DNA from: Galbibacter pacificus
Lineage (GTDB): Bacteria > Bacteroidota > Bacteroidia > Flavobacteriales > Flavobacteriaceae
Direction: 5' to 3'
NCBI RefSeq assembly: GCF_029603165.1
Contig: NZ_JAQSVC010000005.1
Span: forward strand, 1 to 64,000
DNA: 64,000 nt
In this document: in pieces, positions 43,513 to 51,772 of the stretch
Position numbering within the stretch: the stretch's first letter is position 1
Layout of the letters: every line of letters begins with the position of its first letter
Program-made: the position numbers and the translations under genes
Notes under the pieces: generated by a model
What the model was told of the DNA's origin: nothing
Seen by the model: the letters and a program-made list of their open reading frames with translations, nothing else
Database searches by the model: none

Positions 43513-43600
43513 CATAACACCATAACAACATAGCATCATAACAGCATAACAGCATAACAGCATAACAACATAACAACATAACAACATAGAAACATAACAT
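43513..43600. repeat. 8-bp tandem repeat, eleven copies
   Basis: Units of CATAACAN run without gaps for 88 bases: three consecutive CATAACAG and three consecutive CATAACAA units, plus variants CATAGCAT, CATAGAAA and CATAACAT. The array ends 12 bases before the hisS ATG. Confidence 0.85.
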
Positions 43601-43612
43601 CCAAAAAAAATA

Positions 43613-44986
43613 ATGGCACAAAAACCAAGCATAGCTAAAGGAACAAGGGATTTTACCCCTGAGGAAGTTACCAAGCGTAACTATATTGTAAATACCATTA
43701 AGAAATATTTCGAGGTATTTGGCTTCCTTCCTATTGAAACGCCGAGTTTTGAAAACTCTGAAACGTTGATGGGGAAATATGGCGATGAAGGCGACCGCTT
43801 GATTTTTAAAATTTTGAATTCGGGTGATTTCCTTTCTAAAGTGAACGATGAACTTTTTGCAAAAAAAGATGCCAATATCTTGACCCCTAAAATCTCCGAA
43901 AAAGCCTTGCGCTACGATCTTACCGTTCCCTTTGCCCGCTATGTGGTAATGCACCAAAACGAAATAGATTTGCCGTTTAAGCGTTATCAAATACAACCGG
44001 TTTGGCGCGCAGACCGCCCCCAAAAGGGACGTTTTAGGGAATTTTATCAATGCGATGCCGATGTGGTTGGTTCCACATCACTTTGGCAGGAAGTGGAGTT
44101 TGTGCAATTGTATGATACCGTCTTCAATTCACTTGGCCTTAAAAATGTTACCATTAAGATAAACAACCGAAAAATCCTTTCCGGGATTGCCGAGGTTATA
44201 GGTGCCAAAGACAAACTGATAGATTTTACCGTTGCCTTGGACAAACTCGATAAAATTGGAGAAGATGGCGTTAAAAAAGAAATGCTGGAAAAGGGCATAA
44301 GCAAAGAAGCTATTGAAAAAGTACAGCCTTTATTTGCTTTTGATGGTGCGAATGCTGAAAAGTTAAAAAGTCTAAAATCACTATTATCAAAATCTGATGA
44401 AGGCACGAAAGGGGTTGAAGAATTGGAATTTATTCTCCATGCCATTGATGCAATTGGCTTGAAAGGGGCTGTTTTGGAACTCGATGTTACTTTGGCACGC
44501 GGACTTAACTATTACACCGGAGCTATTTTTGAGGTTGCTGCACCAGCCGAGGTAAAAATGGGCTCCATTGGCGGTGGTGGCCGTTACGACGACCTTACGG
44601 GAATTTTCGGACTCAAAGATGTAAGTGGTGTCGGCATTTCCTTCGGGCTGGACAGGATATATCTTGTATTGGAAGAACTCGGGCTGTTTCCCGGTTCTGT
44701 AAGTGAAAATACAAAAGTCCTCTTCTTAAATTTTGGCGATAAAGAAGCTCTTTATTGCCTAAAAGCCATTACAAAACTTCGTGAAGCAGGAATTAAGGCC
44801 GAACTGTATCCAGACAATGCCAAGATGAAAAAACAAATGACCTATGCCAATAAACGCAATGTCCCTTATGTGGTTTTGGCAGGCTCAAAAGAAATAGACG
44901 AGGCTACATTTACTTTAAAGAGCATGAACTCGGGAACTCAGGACACTGTTTCTTTTCAAAAATTATTGGAAGCCGTGCAGCATTGA
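43613..44986 (+). CDS. hisS: Histidyl-tRNA synthetase
   Basis: A 457-residue class II aminoacyl-tRNA synthetase. Motifs: [21 protein letters not shown], motif 2 region [25 protein letters not shown], the histidine-binding [14 protein letters not shown], and motif 3 in [14 protein letters not shown] to [20 protein letters not shown]. The anticodon-binding domain covers the last 90 residues. The leader just before the ATG consists of the 8-bp tandem repeat. Confidence 0.96.
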   Translation: MAQKPSIAKGTRDFTPEEVTKRNYIVNTIKKYFEVFGFLPIETPSFENSETLMGKYGDEGDRLIFKILNSGDFLSKVNDELFAKKDANILTPKISEKALRYDLTVPFARYVVMHQNEIDLPFKRYQIQPVWRADRPQKGRFREFYQCDADVVGSTSLWQEVEFVQLYDTVFNSLGLKNVTIKINNRKILSGIAEVIGAKDKLIDFTVALDKLDKIGEDGVKKEMLEKGISKEAIEKVQPLFAFDGANAEKLKSLKSLLSKSDEGTKGVEELEFILHAIDAIGLKGAVLELDVTLARGLNYYTGAIFEVAAPAEVKMGSIGGGGRYDDLTGIFGLKDVSGVGISFGLDRIYLVLEELGLFPGSVSENTKVLFLNFGDKEALYCLKAITKLREAGIKAELYPDNAKMKKQMTYANKRNVPYVVLAGSKEIDEATFTLKSMNSGTQDTVSFQKLLEAVQH

Positions 44987-45042
44987 TTTCTCATGATTTT
45001 TTAGTTGCAACAGGCATTTCATCTAAACTTTCATTGGTATCA

Positions 45043-45054
45043 TAAAACGTTTTA
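45043..45054. promoter_or_regulatory. LacI-type operator-like palindrome before the sulfatase
   Basis: TAAAACGTTTTA, a perfect 12-base palindrome with central CG, 71 bases before the sulfatase ATG. It has the same core as the palindrome at 30885-30898. Confidence 0.6.
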
Positions 45055-45125
45055 GTATTATTTCTTTTGAAAATTAAATAAAAAAAGTACTTTTAACTCT
45101 TATTAATCATTAACCGCAAGACAAG

Positions 45126-46817
45126 ATGTTGAAGTACATATGCCCAAGATATACCGGCTTTCTATTAATAACAGGAATTCTTTTACTTTCCGGATGTAAA
45201 AAAAGTTCAGAAAAAAAGGCTTCAGAAGATAAACGGCCAAATATCGTAATTGTCATGGCAGACGATATGGGTTTTTCTGATGCAGGTTGCTATGGCGGGG
45301 AGATACATACTCCAAATTTGGATAAACTTGCCGAAAACGGACTTCGGTTTAACGCTTTTTACAATACGTCGCGCTGTTGCCCTTCAAGGGCATCCTTGCT
45401 TACAGGTTTGTATTCGCACCAAGCTGGAATAGGGCGCATGACGATGGATCAGGGCCAGCCGGGCTACAAAGGTTATCTGGGCGACAATACCGTAACAATT
45501 GCCGAGGTATTAAAAAAAGTTGGCTACCAAACGGGAATGGTAGGGAAGTGGCATGTGTCTCAAACAAACGAACTTAAAAGCGAAAAGCAGTTAAAATGGC
45601 TGGCGCACCAAGAAAATTACGGTGCCTTTTCTGATACGGCAACCTACCCAACGCATAGGGGGTTTGATAAATATTATGGGAATATATGGGGCGTGGTAGA
45701 TTATTTCGATCCGTTTAGCTTGGTAAACGGGGACAAACAGGTTATGGATGTCCCAAAAGATTATTACCATACCAATGCCATCGGGGATTCCTCGGTAGCC
45801 TATGTAAAGCAATTTTCCAAGCAAAAAGAACCATTCTTTTTGTATGTGGCACATTGTGCGCCGCATTGGCCCATACAAGCACCAGAAGATGTTATTGCCA
45901 AATACGACAGTGTATATACCAAAGGCTGGAGGGCCATTAGGCAAGCCCGTTACAAGCGGTTAATAGAAAAAGGCGTGCTTAAAAGCAATGTGGCATTGTC
46001 CAATTTTATGTTTCCCGAGAAAAAATGGAACGAAAACCAAGACAAAGTTTGGGATGCCAAAGCCATGGCAGTGCATGCAGCCATGGTAGACATACTCGAT
46101 AAAAACATAGGGAAATTGGTAGACCAATTGGAAGCTGAAGGAGAGTTGGACAATACAGTTATATTTTTTCTGTCAGATAATGGAGCAAGTTCAGAAAGGC
46201 CATCAAAATACGGTCCGGGATTCGACCGAGCTGGAAGTACACGAGACGGAAGAACGGTTATTTTTCCCGTAGAAAAAGATTCGTTGCCCGGTTCGCAAAC
46301 CGTGCTTGCAGGCATAGGCCCAGTATGGGCAAATGTGGCCAATACGCCTTTTCGTTATTGGAAAGCCCAAGAATACGAAGGTGGAATTACAACTCCTTTT
46401 ATCGTGCATTGGCCCAAAGGGATCAAAGAAAAAGGCGCGGTAAGGGAGCAACCGGCCCATGTGGTAGATTTAATGGCCACATGTATTGATCTGGCAGGTG
46501 CCACATACCCAAAAAGTTTTAAGGAGCACGGAATAACCCCAACCGAAGGAAATTCCATTCTCCCCATTATTACAGAAAATACTGCGGTAGATAGCACAAA
46601 AGTTTATTTTTGGGAGCATTTTGGCGGTGCTGCCTTAAGAAAAGGGAGCTATAAACTGGTAAGGCACCACAACGATACCCCTTGGGAGTTGTATAACCTT
46701 ACCAAAGACAGGACAGAAACCACCAATATTGCCCAACAGTTTCCCGGTATAGTGAAGGAAATGGAAGAAATATGGAATCAAAGAGCTAAAGAACTCAAGG
46801 TTTTTCCTGCTCCTTGA
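45126..46817 (+). CDS. Arylsulfatase lipoprotein (S1 family)
   Basis: A 563-residue sulfatase that would remove sulfate esters from polysaccharide-derived or aryl substrates. LLLSGC is a lipobox with the lipid cysteine at 24, so it is anchored in the envelope. The formylglycine motif is CCPSRASLLTG (Cys84 is modified; C-x-P-S-R), and metal-binding MADDMG (Asp46, Asp47) and FFLSDNGAS are present. It needs a sulfatase-maturating enzyme, not seen here. A LacI-type palindrome precedes it. Sulfatases of this kind are abundant in marine Bacteroidota degrading algal polysaccharides. Confidence 0.93.
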   Translation: MLKYICPRYTGFLLITGILLLSGCKKSSEKKASEDKRPNIVIVMADDMGFSDAGCYGGEIHTPNLDKLAENGLRFNAFYNTSRCCPSRASLLTGLYSHQAGIGRMTMDQGQPGYKGYLGDNTVTIAEVLKKVGYQTGMVGKWHVSQTNELKSEKQLKWLAHQENYGAFSDTATYPTHRGFDKYYGNIWGVVDYFDPFSLVNGDKQVMDVPKDYYHTNAIGDSSVAYVKQFSKQKEPFFLYVAHCAPHWPIQAPEDVIAKYDSVYTKGWRAIRQARYKRLIEKGVLKSNVALSNFMFPEKKWNENQDKVWDAKAMAVHAAMVDILDKNIGKLVDQLEAEGELDNTVIFFLSDNGASSERPSKYGPGFDRAGSTRDGRTVIFPVEKDSLPGSQTVLAGIGPVWANVANTPFRYWKAQEYEGGITTPFIVHWPKGIKEKGAVREQPAHVVDLMATCIDLAGATYPKSFKEHGITPTEGNSILPIITENTAVDSTKVYFWEHFGGAALRKGSYKLVRHHNDTPWELYNLTKDRTETTNIAQQFPGIVKEMEEIWNQRAKELKVFPAP

Positions 46818-46854
46818 TTCCATAGTTATAAGTAAATAAGCATTTACACCTTTT

Positions 46855-47160
46855 CTATTGATGCTTGGTGGCCGCCACTAAATTGATAAATTCAATTTCG
46901 GGTTTTTCGTCAAGACCAAGGGTGTCCCTTTCTTTTTGAAACCGTACAAAAGAAGCGGTATTTAAAACATCTTTTTGTATATCTTCATTTTTATACAGAG
47001 AATGGTGCACAAAGGTAATTCCATCTTGTTTGGTAAATACATTATATTGAAACAAGGAAGTGTTTAACTGCTCAAAATCGGTTATAAACTTTTGTATGTT
47101 GGTTTTATTCCGACCTACAAAATCCTTTTTTACTTTGTAAGTAACGATTACTGAAATCAT
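46855..47160 (-). CDS. Small ABM-like (antibiotic biosynthesis monooxygenase fold) protein
   Basis: A 101-residue protein with the ferredoxin-like dimeric barrel pattern: SVIVTYKVKKDFVGRNKTNIQKFITDFEQL, QYNVFTKQDGITFVHHSLYKNED and the second half ending IEFINLVAATK. ABM proteins include quinol monooxygenases and haem degraders, but no specific activity can be assigned. Third gene of the DinB operon. Confidence 0.7.
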   Translation of the reverse strand: MISVIVTYKVKKDFVGRNKTNIQKFITDFEQLNTSLFQYNVFTKQDGITFVHHSLYKNEDIQKDVLNTASFVRFQKERDTLGLDEKPEIEFINLVAATKHQ

Positions 47161-47188
47161 AAGTTTTTTTTAAAAGATTCATAAGATT

Positions 47189-47401
47189 TTAAATCTCTTC
47201 ACAAGAAAAACCCAATATGTTAAGTGTATTGGCTATATTATAGGCTTTTACTTGAAGAGATTCGACCCGGAGGATGTTATCGCAGTCCTCTAGGTCGAAA
47301 CTCCACTGTTCGTTTTGATGCATCAATTGGTTTAATGGATTTTGCAACCTTTTGATGTCTTTTTGATTGTTTACACTGGTTTTAAAAACGAATACATTCA
47401 T
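47189..47401 (-). CDS. Small conserved protein, unknown
   Basis: A 70-residue soluble protein. The pattern MNVFVFKTSVNNQKDIKRLQNPLNQL and LRVESLQVKAYNIANTLNILGFSCEEI recalls the beta-alpha-beta-beta-alpha-beta fold of heavy-metal-associated domains but lacks the C-x-x-C metal site. Second gene of the DinB operon, 28 bases from the next gene and 11 from the DinB gene. Confidence 0.65.
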   Translation of the reverse strand: MNVFVFKTSVNNQKDIKRLQNPLNQLMHQNEQWSFDLEDCDNILRVESLQVKAYNIANTLNILGFSCEEI

Positions 47402-47412
47402 TTTTAGCTTTT

Positions 47413-47916
47413 TTATTTATCGCGCTCCCAGAAAAAAGGAGGCTCAATGTTTAAACTTCTTAAATATACAAACCCTTGACCCCGGTGATGAATTTCATTA
47501 TCAATAAAATAGAAGATAGAAGATTGTACCGTTCCTTCGTATTGTCCAAAGGATTTAATGGCTTTATGGAAATCTTCTTCTTTAATTTTAGGAAAGTATT
47601 CGTTGAGTTCTCCGGTGGTTTTATCCCACAGTTCTAAAATTACCTTTTTACTGTTTTTATGGTCAACATGCTCTTTAAATTCTTCTGTTTTCCCAGTTAC
47701 TATTTCTTTAATCCCGGGCGAGGCTATGGCCAGAAGTTCCATGACCATTTCGGCAAAGGTGCGCATTCCACCAATACTGTAGGTAAAGAATTCCTTTTCG
47801 GGAAACGCTTCAATGGTACGTCTGGTAAGGTCTCTGTGCCCTTGCCAATGAGCAAATAATTCTTCAGGGGTCATAACTGTTGCGCTTTTTGCGGTTGATG
47901 TGTTTGAATTTTCCAT
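47413..47916 (-). CDS. DinB family protein
   Basis: A 167-residue four-helix-bundle protein of the DinB/YfiT-like family with putative metal-binding histidines: FAHWQGHRDLTRRTIEAF near the start and FFIDNEIHHRGQGFVYLRSLNIEP with the conserved histidines near the end. Many members are thiol transferases or of unknown use. It starts an operon of three genes (DinB, 70-residue protein, ABM-like) under a promoter with a palindromic operator, divergent from a WYL regulator. Confidence 0.87.
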   Translation of the reverse strand: MENSNTSTAKSATVMTPEELFAHWQGHRDLTRRTIEAFPEKEFFTYSIGGMRTFAEMVMELLAIASPGIKEIVTGKTEEFKEHVDHKNSKKVILELWDKTTGELNEYFPKIKEEDFHKAIKSFGQYEGTVQSSIFYFIDNEIHHRGQGFVYLRSLNIEPPFFWERDK

Positions 47917-47952
47917 GATTTAAATTTTTTACTGATTATTATTTCTTGATAC

Positions 47953-47960
47953 CAAAGTTA
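47953..47960 (-). promoter_or_regulatory. -7 box of the DinB operon
   Basis: On the minus strand TAACTTTG, 36 bases before the DinB ATG and 11 bases downstream of the operator at 47972-47987. Confidence 0.6.
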
Positions 47961-47971
47961 AAAGCGGTGTA

Positions 47972-47987
47972 TGACAGCCCTATGTCA
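47972..47987. promoter_or_regulatory. TGACA-N6-TGTCA operator for the DinB operon
   Basis: TGACAGCCCTATGTCA, perfect 5-bp arms and 6-base spacer, placed over the expected -33 region of the DinB promoter. An operator of identical arms and spacing lies at 48089-48104 at the regulator's promoter. Confidence 0.7.
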
Positions 47988-48088
47988 GTAGAAAAAAAAT
48001 TTTTTTAAAAAAGATTAAAATAATAACATACTTCTATTTTTTTTATATGTAAATCCTTCAAAATAAATTCATTAAACATAAACCCTGT

Positions 48089-48104
48089 TGACATAAGGTT
48101 GTCA
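48089..48104. promoter_or_regulatory. TGACA-N6-TGTCA operator for the WYL regulator
   Basis: TGACATAAGGTTGTCA. It lies 12 bases upstream of a TACTTTG -7-like box at 48117-48123, the same geometry as the operator of the DinB promoter. Confidence 0.7.
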
Positions 48105-48146
48105 TGAACCTGCCTTTACTTTGTAGAACACAAAAAAATTGAACCG

Positions 48147-48188
48147 ATGAAAATAGGGGTGCTAAAAATTTTATTATTAAAAAAGTAA
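48147..48188 (+). CDS. Possible 13-residue leader peptide
   Basis: ATG at 48147 opens MKIGVLKILLLKK and stops at 48186-48188, sharing bases with the next ATG (TAATG). It lies between the regulator promoter and the WYL regulator and could be a translated leader. No homologue can be recognised, and it may be chance. Confidence 0.25.
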   Translation: MKIGVLKILLLKK

Positions 48189-48250
48189 TGTCTTTTCAGC
48201 AAACATACTTTTTCTGGAAGTCTTATCTTTGGGATATATGTCAAACCATT

Positions 48251-49207
48251 ATGAGTGATGATACCATAAAACGTTTCGACCGGATCGTTACTATTCTTAT
48301 ACAGCTTCAGTCCAAAAAAATAGTAAAGGCACAGGATCTGGCCGATCGTTTTCAAGTAAGTTTAAGGACCATTTATAGGGATATAAGAACGCTCGAAGCA
48401 TCGGGGGTGCCCATTGTAAGCGAAGCAGGGGTAGGGTATAGTATAATGGAAGGTTATCGGCTTCCTCCGGTAATGTTCACCAAAGAAGAGGCAGGCAGTT
48501 TTATTGCGGCCGAAAAGTTGATGCAGCACTACACCGATGAATCCCTGGGCGCATATTTTGAAGCGGCCATGTATAAAATAAGGTCGGTTTTACGAGGGCA
48601 TGAAAAAGATTGGATAAGTGCCATAGAATCTCAAATTGCCATAAGGCCGGCACAAGATTTGTTTAATAAAAATATTCCCAATGCACTGGAAATTATATTT
48701 GAAAGTATTGCCGAAAAGAAGCAGATATTTTTAAAATACGAAGCCCTTCATGCCGATGCACATACCGATAGATTGATAGAACCCGTAGGCCTTTTTCATG
48801 AAAATAATTTTTGGTACATTATGGCCTATTGCCACCTCCGTAAAGATTACAGGCAATTCCGTACGGACCGGATGGTACAGATTAAACGCACGCAAACCCC
48901 CTTTGTGTTGGAGCATGGTGCTTTGGAAGACCACCGTAAAAAAGAAACAGAAACAGCCAAAACCAAGGTGGTAATACGCATAGAAAAGCAAATAGCCAAA
49001 TACATAAAATACAATTGCAAGTATTATGGTTTTGTAGAGGAAAAAATAGAGGGGAACGAAGTAGAAATGACTTTTATGACGACCGATGTCATGAACGGTT
49101 TTGCCCGTTGGTACTTAATGTTTGCCGATTATGCCACCATATTGCAACCCGAAAGTTTAAAAACCCGGTTGAAGGAAATTATAAAGGAGGCTTCAGAGAG
49201 GCTGTAA
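48251..49207 (+). CDS. YafY-type transcriptional regulator (HTH plus WYL domain)
   Basis: A 318-residue regulator. An N-terminal DeoR-like winged helix (about 8-60: RFDRIVTILIQLQSKKIVKAQDLADRFQVSLRTIYRDIRTLEASG) is followed by a WYL ligand-sensing domain (about 130-220, with LKYEALHADAHTDRLIEPVGLFHENNFWYIMAYCHLRKDYRQFRTDRM) and the C-terminal extension VEMTFMTTDVMNGFARWYLMFADYA. It is divergent from the DinB operon, and two matching operators sit between, so it probably controls both. An in-frame ATG at 48188 would add 21 residues not typical of the family. Confidence 0.9.
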   Translation: MSDDTIKRFDRIVTILIQLQSKKIVKAQDLADRFQVSLRTIYRDIRTLEASGVPIVSEAGVGYSIMEGYRLPPVMFTKEEAGSFIAAEKLMQHYTDESLGAYFEAAMYKIRSVLRGHEKDWISAIESQIAIRPAQDLFNKNIPNALEIIFESIAEKKQIFLKYEALHADAHTDRLIEPVGLFHENNFWYIMAYCHLRKDYRQFRTDRMVQIKRTQTPFVLEHGALEDHRKKETETAKTKVVIRIEKQIAKYIKYNCKYYGFVEEKIEGNEVEMTFMTTDVMNGFARWYLMFADYATILQPESLKTRLKEIIKEASERL

Positions 49208-49268
49208 ATTATAAGTTAATTGTTTTTTTATGCATAATTTTTGTACCTTCAATTTAAATTTAAAACCA

Positions 49269-49823
49269 TTGAAAAAGATACTTTTATACGGTTTAGTGCT
49301 ATGTAGCATGATGCTAAAGGCACAAAGCACAGACAACATGGAAAATAAAACAATTTATCAGTTTACGGTTGAAGATATTAATGGCGGGACTTTTTCTTTT
49401 GAAGATTTAAAAGGGAAGAAAATAATGATTGTCAACACGGCAAGCGAATGCGGATTAACACCTCAATACGAACAATTGCAAGAACTTTATGATGCATATA
49501 AAAACAGCAACTTTGTTATTGTAGGTTTTCCGGCCAATAATTTTGCGGGCCAAGAACCGGGAAATAACGAGCAGATTGCTAAATTTTGCCAAGCCAATTA
49601 CGGGGTTACTTTTCCTATGATGGGCAAAATATCGGTAAAAGGGGAAGATATGCACCCCGTGTATCATTTTTTAACCGAAAAAAGTAAAAACGGGGTCGAA
49701 GATTCTGAAGTAGCTTGGAATTTTCAAAAATACCTCATTGACCAAAACGGCCACGTGGCCAAGGTAATTTCGCCGAAAACTTTACCAACAGACGAAAGTA
49801 TCATAGATTGGATCGAGCAATAG
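49269..49823 (+). CDS. Secreted glutathione peroxidase
   Basis: A 184-residue peroxidase. KKILLYGLVLCSMMLKAQS is a signal peptide. The core has IVNTASECGLTPQYEQLQELYDAYK (catalytic Cys), GFPANNFAGQEPGNNEQI and WNFQKYLIDQNG, with Gln and Trp of the tetrad, matching BtuE-like GPx. It would reduce peroxides with a thiol donor in the periplasm. The start is TTG at 49269, because the ATG at 49230 lies in the promoter region (a loose TAATTTTTG box), and this gives a good signal peptide. Confidence 0.83.
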   Translation: MKKILLYGLVLCSMMLKAQSTDNMENKTIYQFTVEDINGGTFSFEDLKGKKIMIVNTASECGLTPQYEQLQELYDAYKNSNFVIVGFPANNFAGQEPGNNEQIAKFCQANYGVTFPMMGKISVKGEDMHPVYHFLTEKSKNGVEDSEVAWNFQKYLIDQNGHVAKVISPKTLPTDESIIDWIEQ

Positions 49824-49869
49824 TGCGGTATTGAATATTTTCAAGCACCATATACTCCATTTTATTACT

Positions 49870-50433
49870 CTAAATACCTAGTTTTGCCAACGAACGGTTT
49901 AAGCTTCGTACCGTTATGCCCAAATAATTGGCAATATCTTGCTTGGATATCTGTTCTATAAGAGCCGGATATTGTTTTTGTAGCCTTAACAAGTTGTCTT
50001 CAAGGGTATGCGATTGATTGTAAGCATGGCGGATAGCAGTATAATTTAGCTTTTTTGCCAGCGCTTTTAAAATTAGCTTGTTAAAAGTTGGATCTTTTTC
50101 CAAAAGCGTGTTAAAATACTGCGCTTCTATTTTATAGGCCTGTACTGGAGTTATGGCTTCGATGCAACAAAAGCTTAAATCGCCGTTAATGGCTTCAAGT
50201 TCTCCAAATATTTCGCCTTCGCTAAAAAATTCCTGTATAAAATCGTTTCCATTGTCTTCGGTGAGGTAGCATTTGGCCATTCCAGATTTTATAATGTGCA
50301 CATAAAAAACTTTTTTGCGTTGATCCAGTATTATTTCAGTGGGGCTATAAAGTACCTCAAGCAATTTATTATCGGTTTTGTGGATAAGCACTTTTGTTAT
50401 GTACTGAAGTAAATCGGCGTTTTTTCGTATCAT
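49870..50433 (-). CDS. Crp/Fnr-family transcriptional regulator
   Basis: A 187-residue regulator. The cyclic-nucleotide-binding-like sensor domain (about 20-120) shows VFYVHIIKSGMAKCYLTEDNGNDFIQEFFSEGEIFGELEAI; the C-terminal helix-turn-helix is ISKQDIANYLGITVRSLNRSLAKLGI. The usual cAMP-binding arginine/threonine cassette is absent, so it senses something else. ATG 50433 is used (the next codon upstream in frame is only a TTG). It is divergent from the MFS gene; a palindromic site lies between. Confidence 0.85.
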   Translation of the reverse strand: MIRKNADLLQYITKVLIHKTDNKLLEVLYSPTEIILDQRKKVFYVHIIKSGMAKCYLTEDNGNDFIQEFFSEGEIFGELEAINGDLSFCCIEAITPVQAYKIEAQYFNTLLEKDPTFNKLILKALAKKLNYTAIRHAYNQSHTLEDNLLRLQKQYPALIEQISKQDIANYLGITVRSLNRSLAKLGI

Positions 50434-50445
50434 TTTTATCACATC

Positions 50446-50457
50446 GGACAAATGTCC
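50446..50457. promoter_or_regulatory. Palindrome GGACA-AA-TGTCC between Crp-type regulator and MFS gene
   Basis: GGACAAATGTCC has perfect 5-bp arms. It lies in the leader of the regulator gene and about 42 bases upstream of the expected MFS transcription start, a typical class II activator position. Confidence 0.55.
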
Positions 50458-50504
50458 TTTTCAGTTTAACGAGCTTGTTATTTCTTTGTGCCCATAATGA
50501 AAGA

Positions 50505-50512
50505 CAAAGATA
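50505..50512 (-). promoter_or_regulatory. Putative -7 box of the Crp-type regulator gene
   Basis: On the minus strand TATCTTTG, 71 bases before the ATG at 50433. Confidence 0.45.
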
Positions 50513-50524
50513 TTTAAAATTAAA

Positions 50525-51715
50525 ATGGGTCAAATAAGAAATATAATTGTGCATTATAAAACCCATCCGGTATATAATTTAAAATTTGGAATGGTGTGTT
50601 TTAGCTCGTTGTTGTTTTCGGCAAGCTACAACATGCTTATTCCAGAGCTTCCGGCATATTTAAGTTCGCTTGGCGGTTCGCAGTACATTGGGCTTATTAT
50701 TGCCCTGTTCACTTTTACCGCCGGTATGTGCCGCCCTTTTAGCGGGAGGATTACCGATACCGTGGGCCGGGTACCCGTGATGATCTTTGGTGCTTTGGTA
50801 TGTGTACTCTGTGGAGTATTGTACCCCATGCTTCACTCGGTTTTTGGTTTATTGTTCTTAAGGCTGCTCCATGGGTTTTCTACAGGATTTAAGCCAACGG
50901 CAACTTCTGCATATGTGGCCGATATTACACCGCAACGCTCCTGGGGCGAGGCCATTGGTATGCAAAGTCTGTTTTATAGCACAGGAATGGCGGTCGGGCC
51001 TGCATTTGGAAGTTATATTAAAATGTATTACTCTTTTGATACGCTTTTTTACCTTTCTTCGGTATGTGCTTTTTTATCCATGTTGATTATAGTGAACATG
51101 AAAGAAACGCTTGAACCAAAAAGAAAATTCAGTTGGTCGCTCTTAAAAATTTCCAGGCGGGACATCATTGCTGTAGAAGTATTTCCGGCAGCTATCCTCA
51201 CCTTTTTGTGTTACATTTCATATGGAATTATTTTAACATTAATTCCCGACTGGACCACGCACCTTGATATACAAAATAAAGGGATGTTCTTTATTGTTTT
51301 TACCGTTTCATCTTTGTTGGTGCGTTTTATTGCGGGAAAAGCTTCTGATAAATATGGAAGAACCAGTTTAATCTTTATCGGCTTAATCGTGCTGGCCATT
51401 GCAGTTGTTGTCATTGGAGTAGCATCTTCGTTTATTGTATTTGTTGTTGGAGGAGTTTTATACGGTATAGGCATGGGCGTTCTATCGCCATCGTTAAATG
51501 CATGGACTATCGATATGAGCAAGCGGGAAGCGCGTGGAAAAGCCATGGCAACCATGTATATCGCCCTGGAAGCGGGAATTGGTATTGGGGCCTTGCTTTC
51601 GGGTTGGTACTACCAAAATAGCATCATCAGGATTTCGCAAACATTTTTATTGTCTTCCGTGGTGGTTTTGATCGGCTTGGTATACTTGTTTCTTTTTTTA
51701 AGAAGAAAGCAATAA
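50525..51715 (+). CDS. MFS transporter
   Basis: A 396-residue membrane protein with 12 predicted helices. The family signature between helices 2 and 3 is RPFSGRITDTVGRVPVM, and the second half repeats it as RFIAGKASDKYGRTSLIF. It resembles drug/arabinose exporters of the MFS (DHA1/SetA type). The substrate is unknown. It is divergent from the Crp-type regulator that probably controls it. Confidence 0.9.
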   Translation: MGQIRNIIVHYKTHPVYNLKFGMVCFSSLLFSASYNMLIPELPAYLSSLGGSQYIGLIIALFTFTAGMCRPFSGRITDTVGRVPVMIFGALVCVLCGVLYPMLHSVFGLLFLRLLHGFSTGFKPTATSAYVADITPQRSWGEAIGMQSLFYSTGMAVGPAFGSYIKMYYSFDTLFYLSSVCAFLSMLIIVNMKETLEPKRKFSWSLLKISRRDIIAVEVFPAAILTFLCYISYGIILTLIPDWTTHLDIQNKGMFFIVFTVSSLLVRFIAGKASDKYGRTSLIFIGLIVLAIAVVVIGVASSFIVFVVGGVLYGIGMGVLSPSLNAWTIDMSKREARGKAMATMYIALEAGIGIGALLSGWYYQNSIIRISQTFLLSSVVVLIGLVYLFLFLRRKQ

Positions 51716-51772
51716 ACCCGTCTTGATTTTTTAATTCGGCTAAAAAGTCAAAACAAGTTGAATAAAGGTATT

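Noticed and set aside
43513-43600. CRISPR array
   Set aside because: The 8-bp units are contiguous with no unique spacers and no cas genes lie nearby.
43307-44050. 247-residue open frame on the minus strand across DUF6495 and hisS
   Set aside because: It is antisense to two well-supported genes and its protein is partly a translation of the 8-bp repeat (CCY-rich). No family resemblance.
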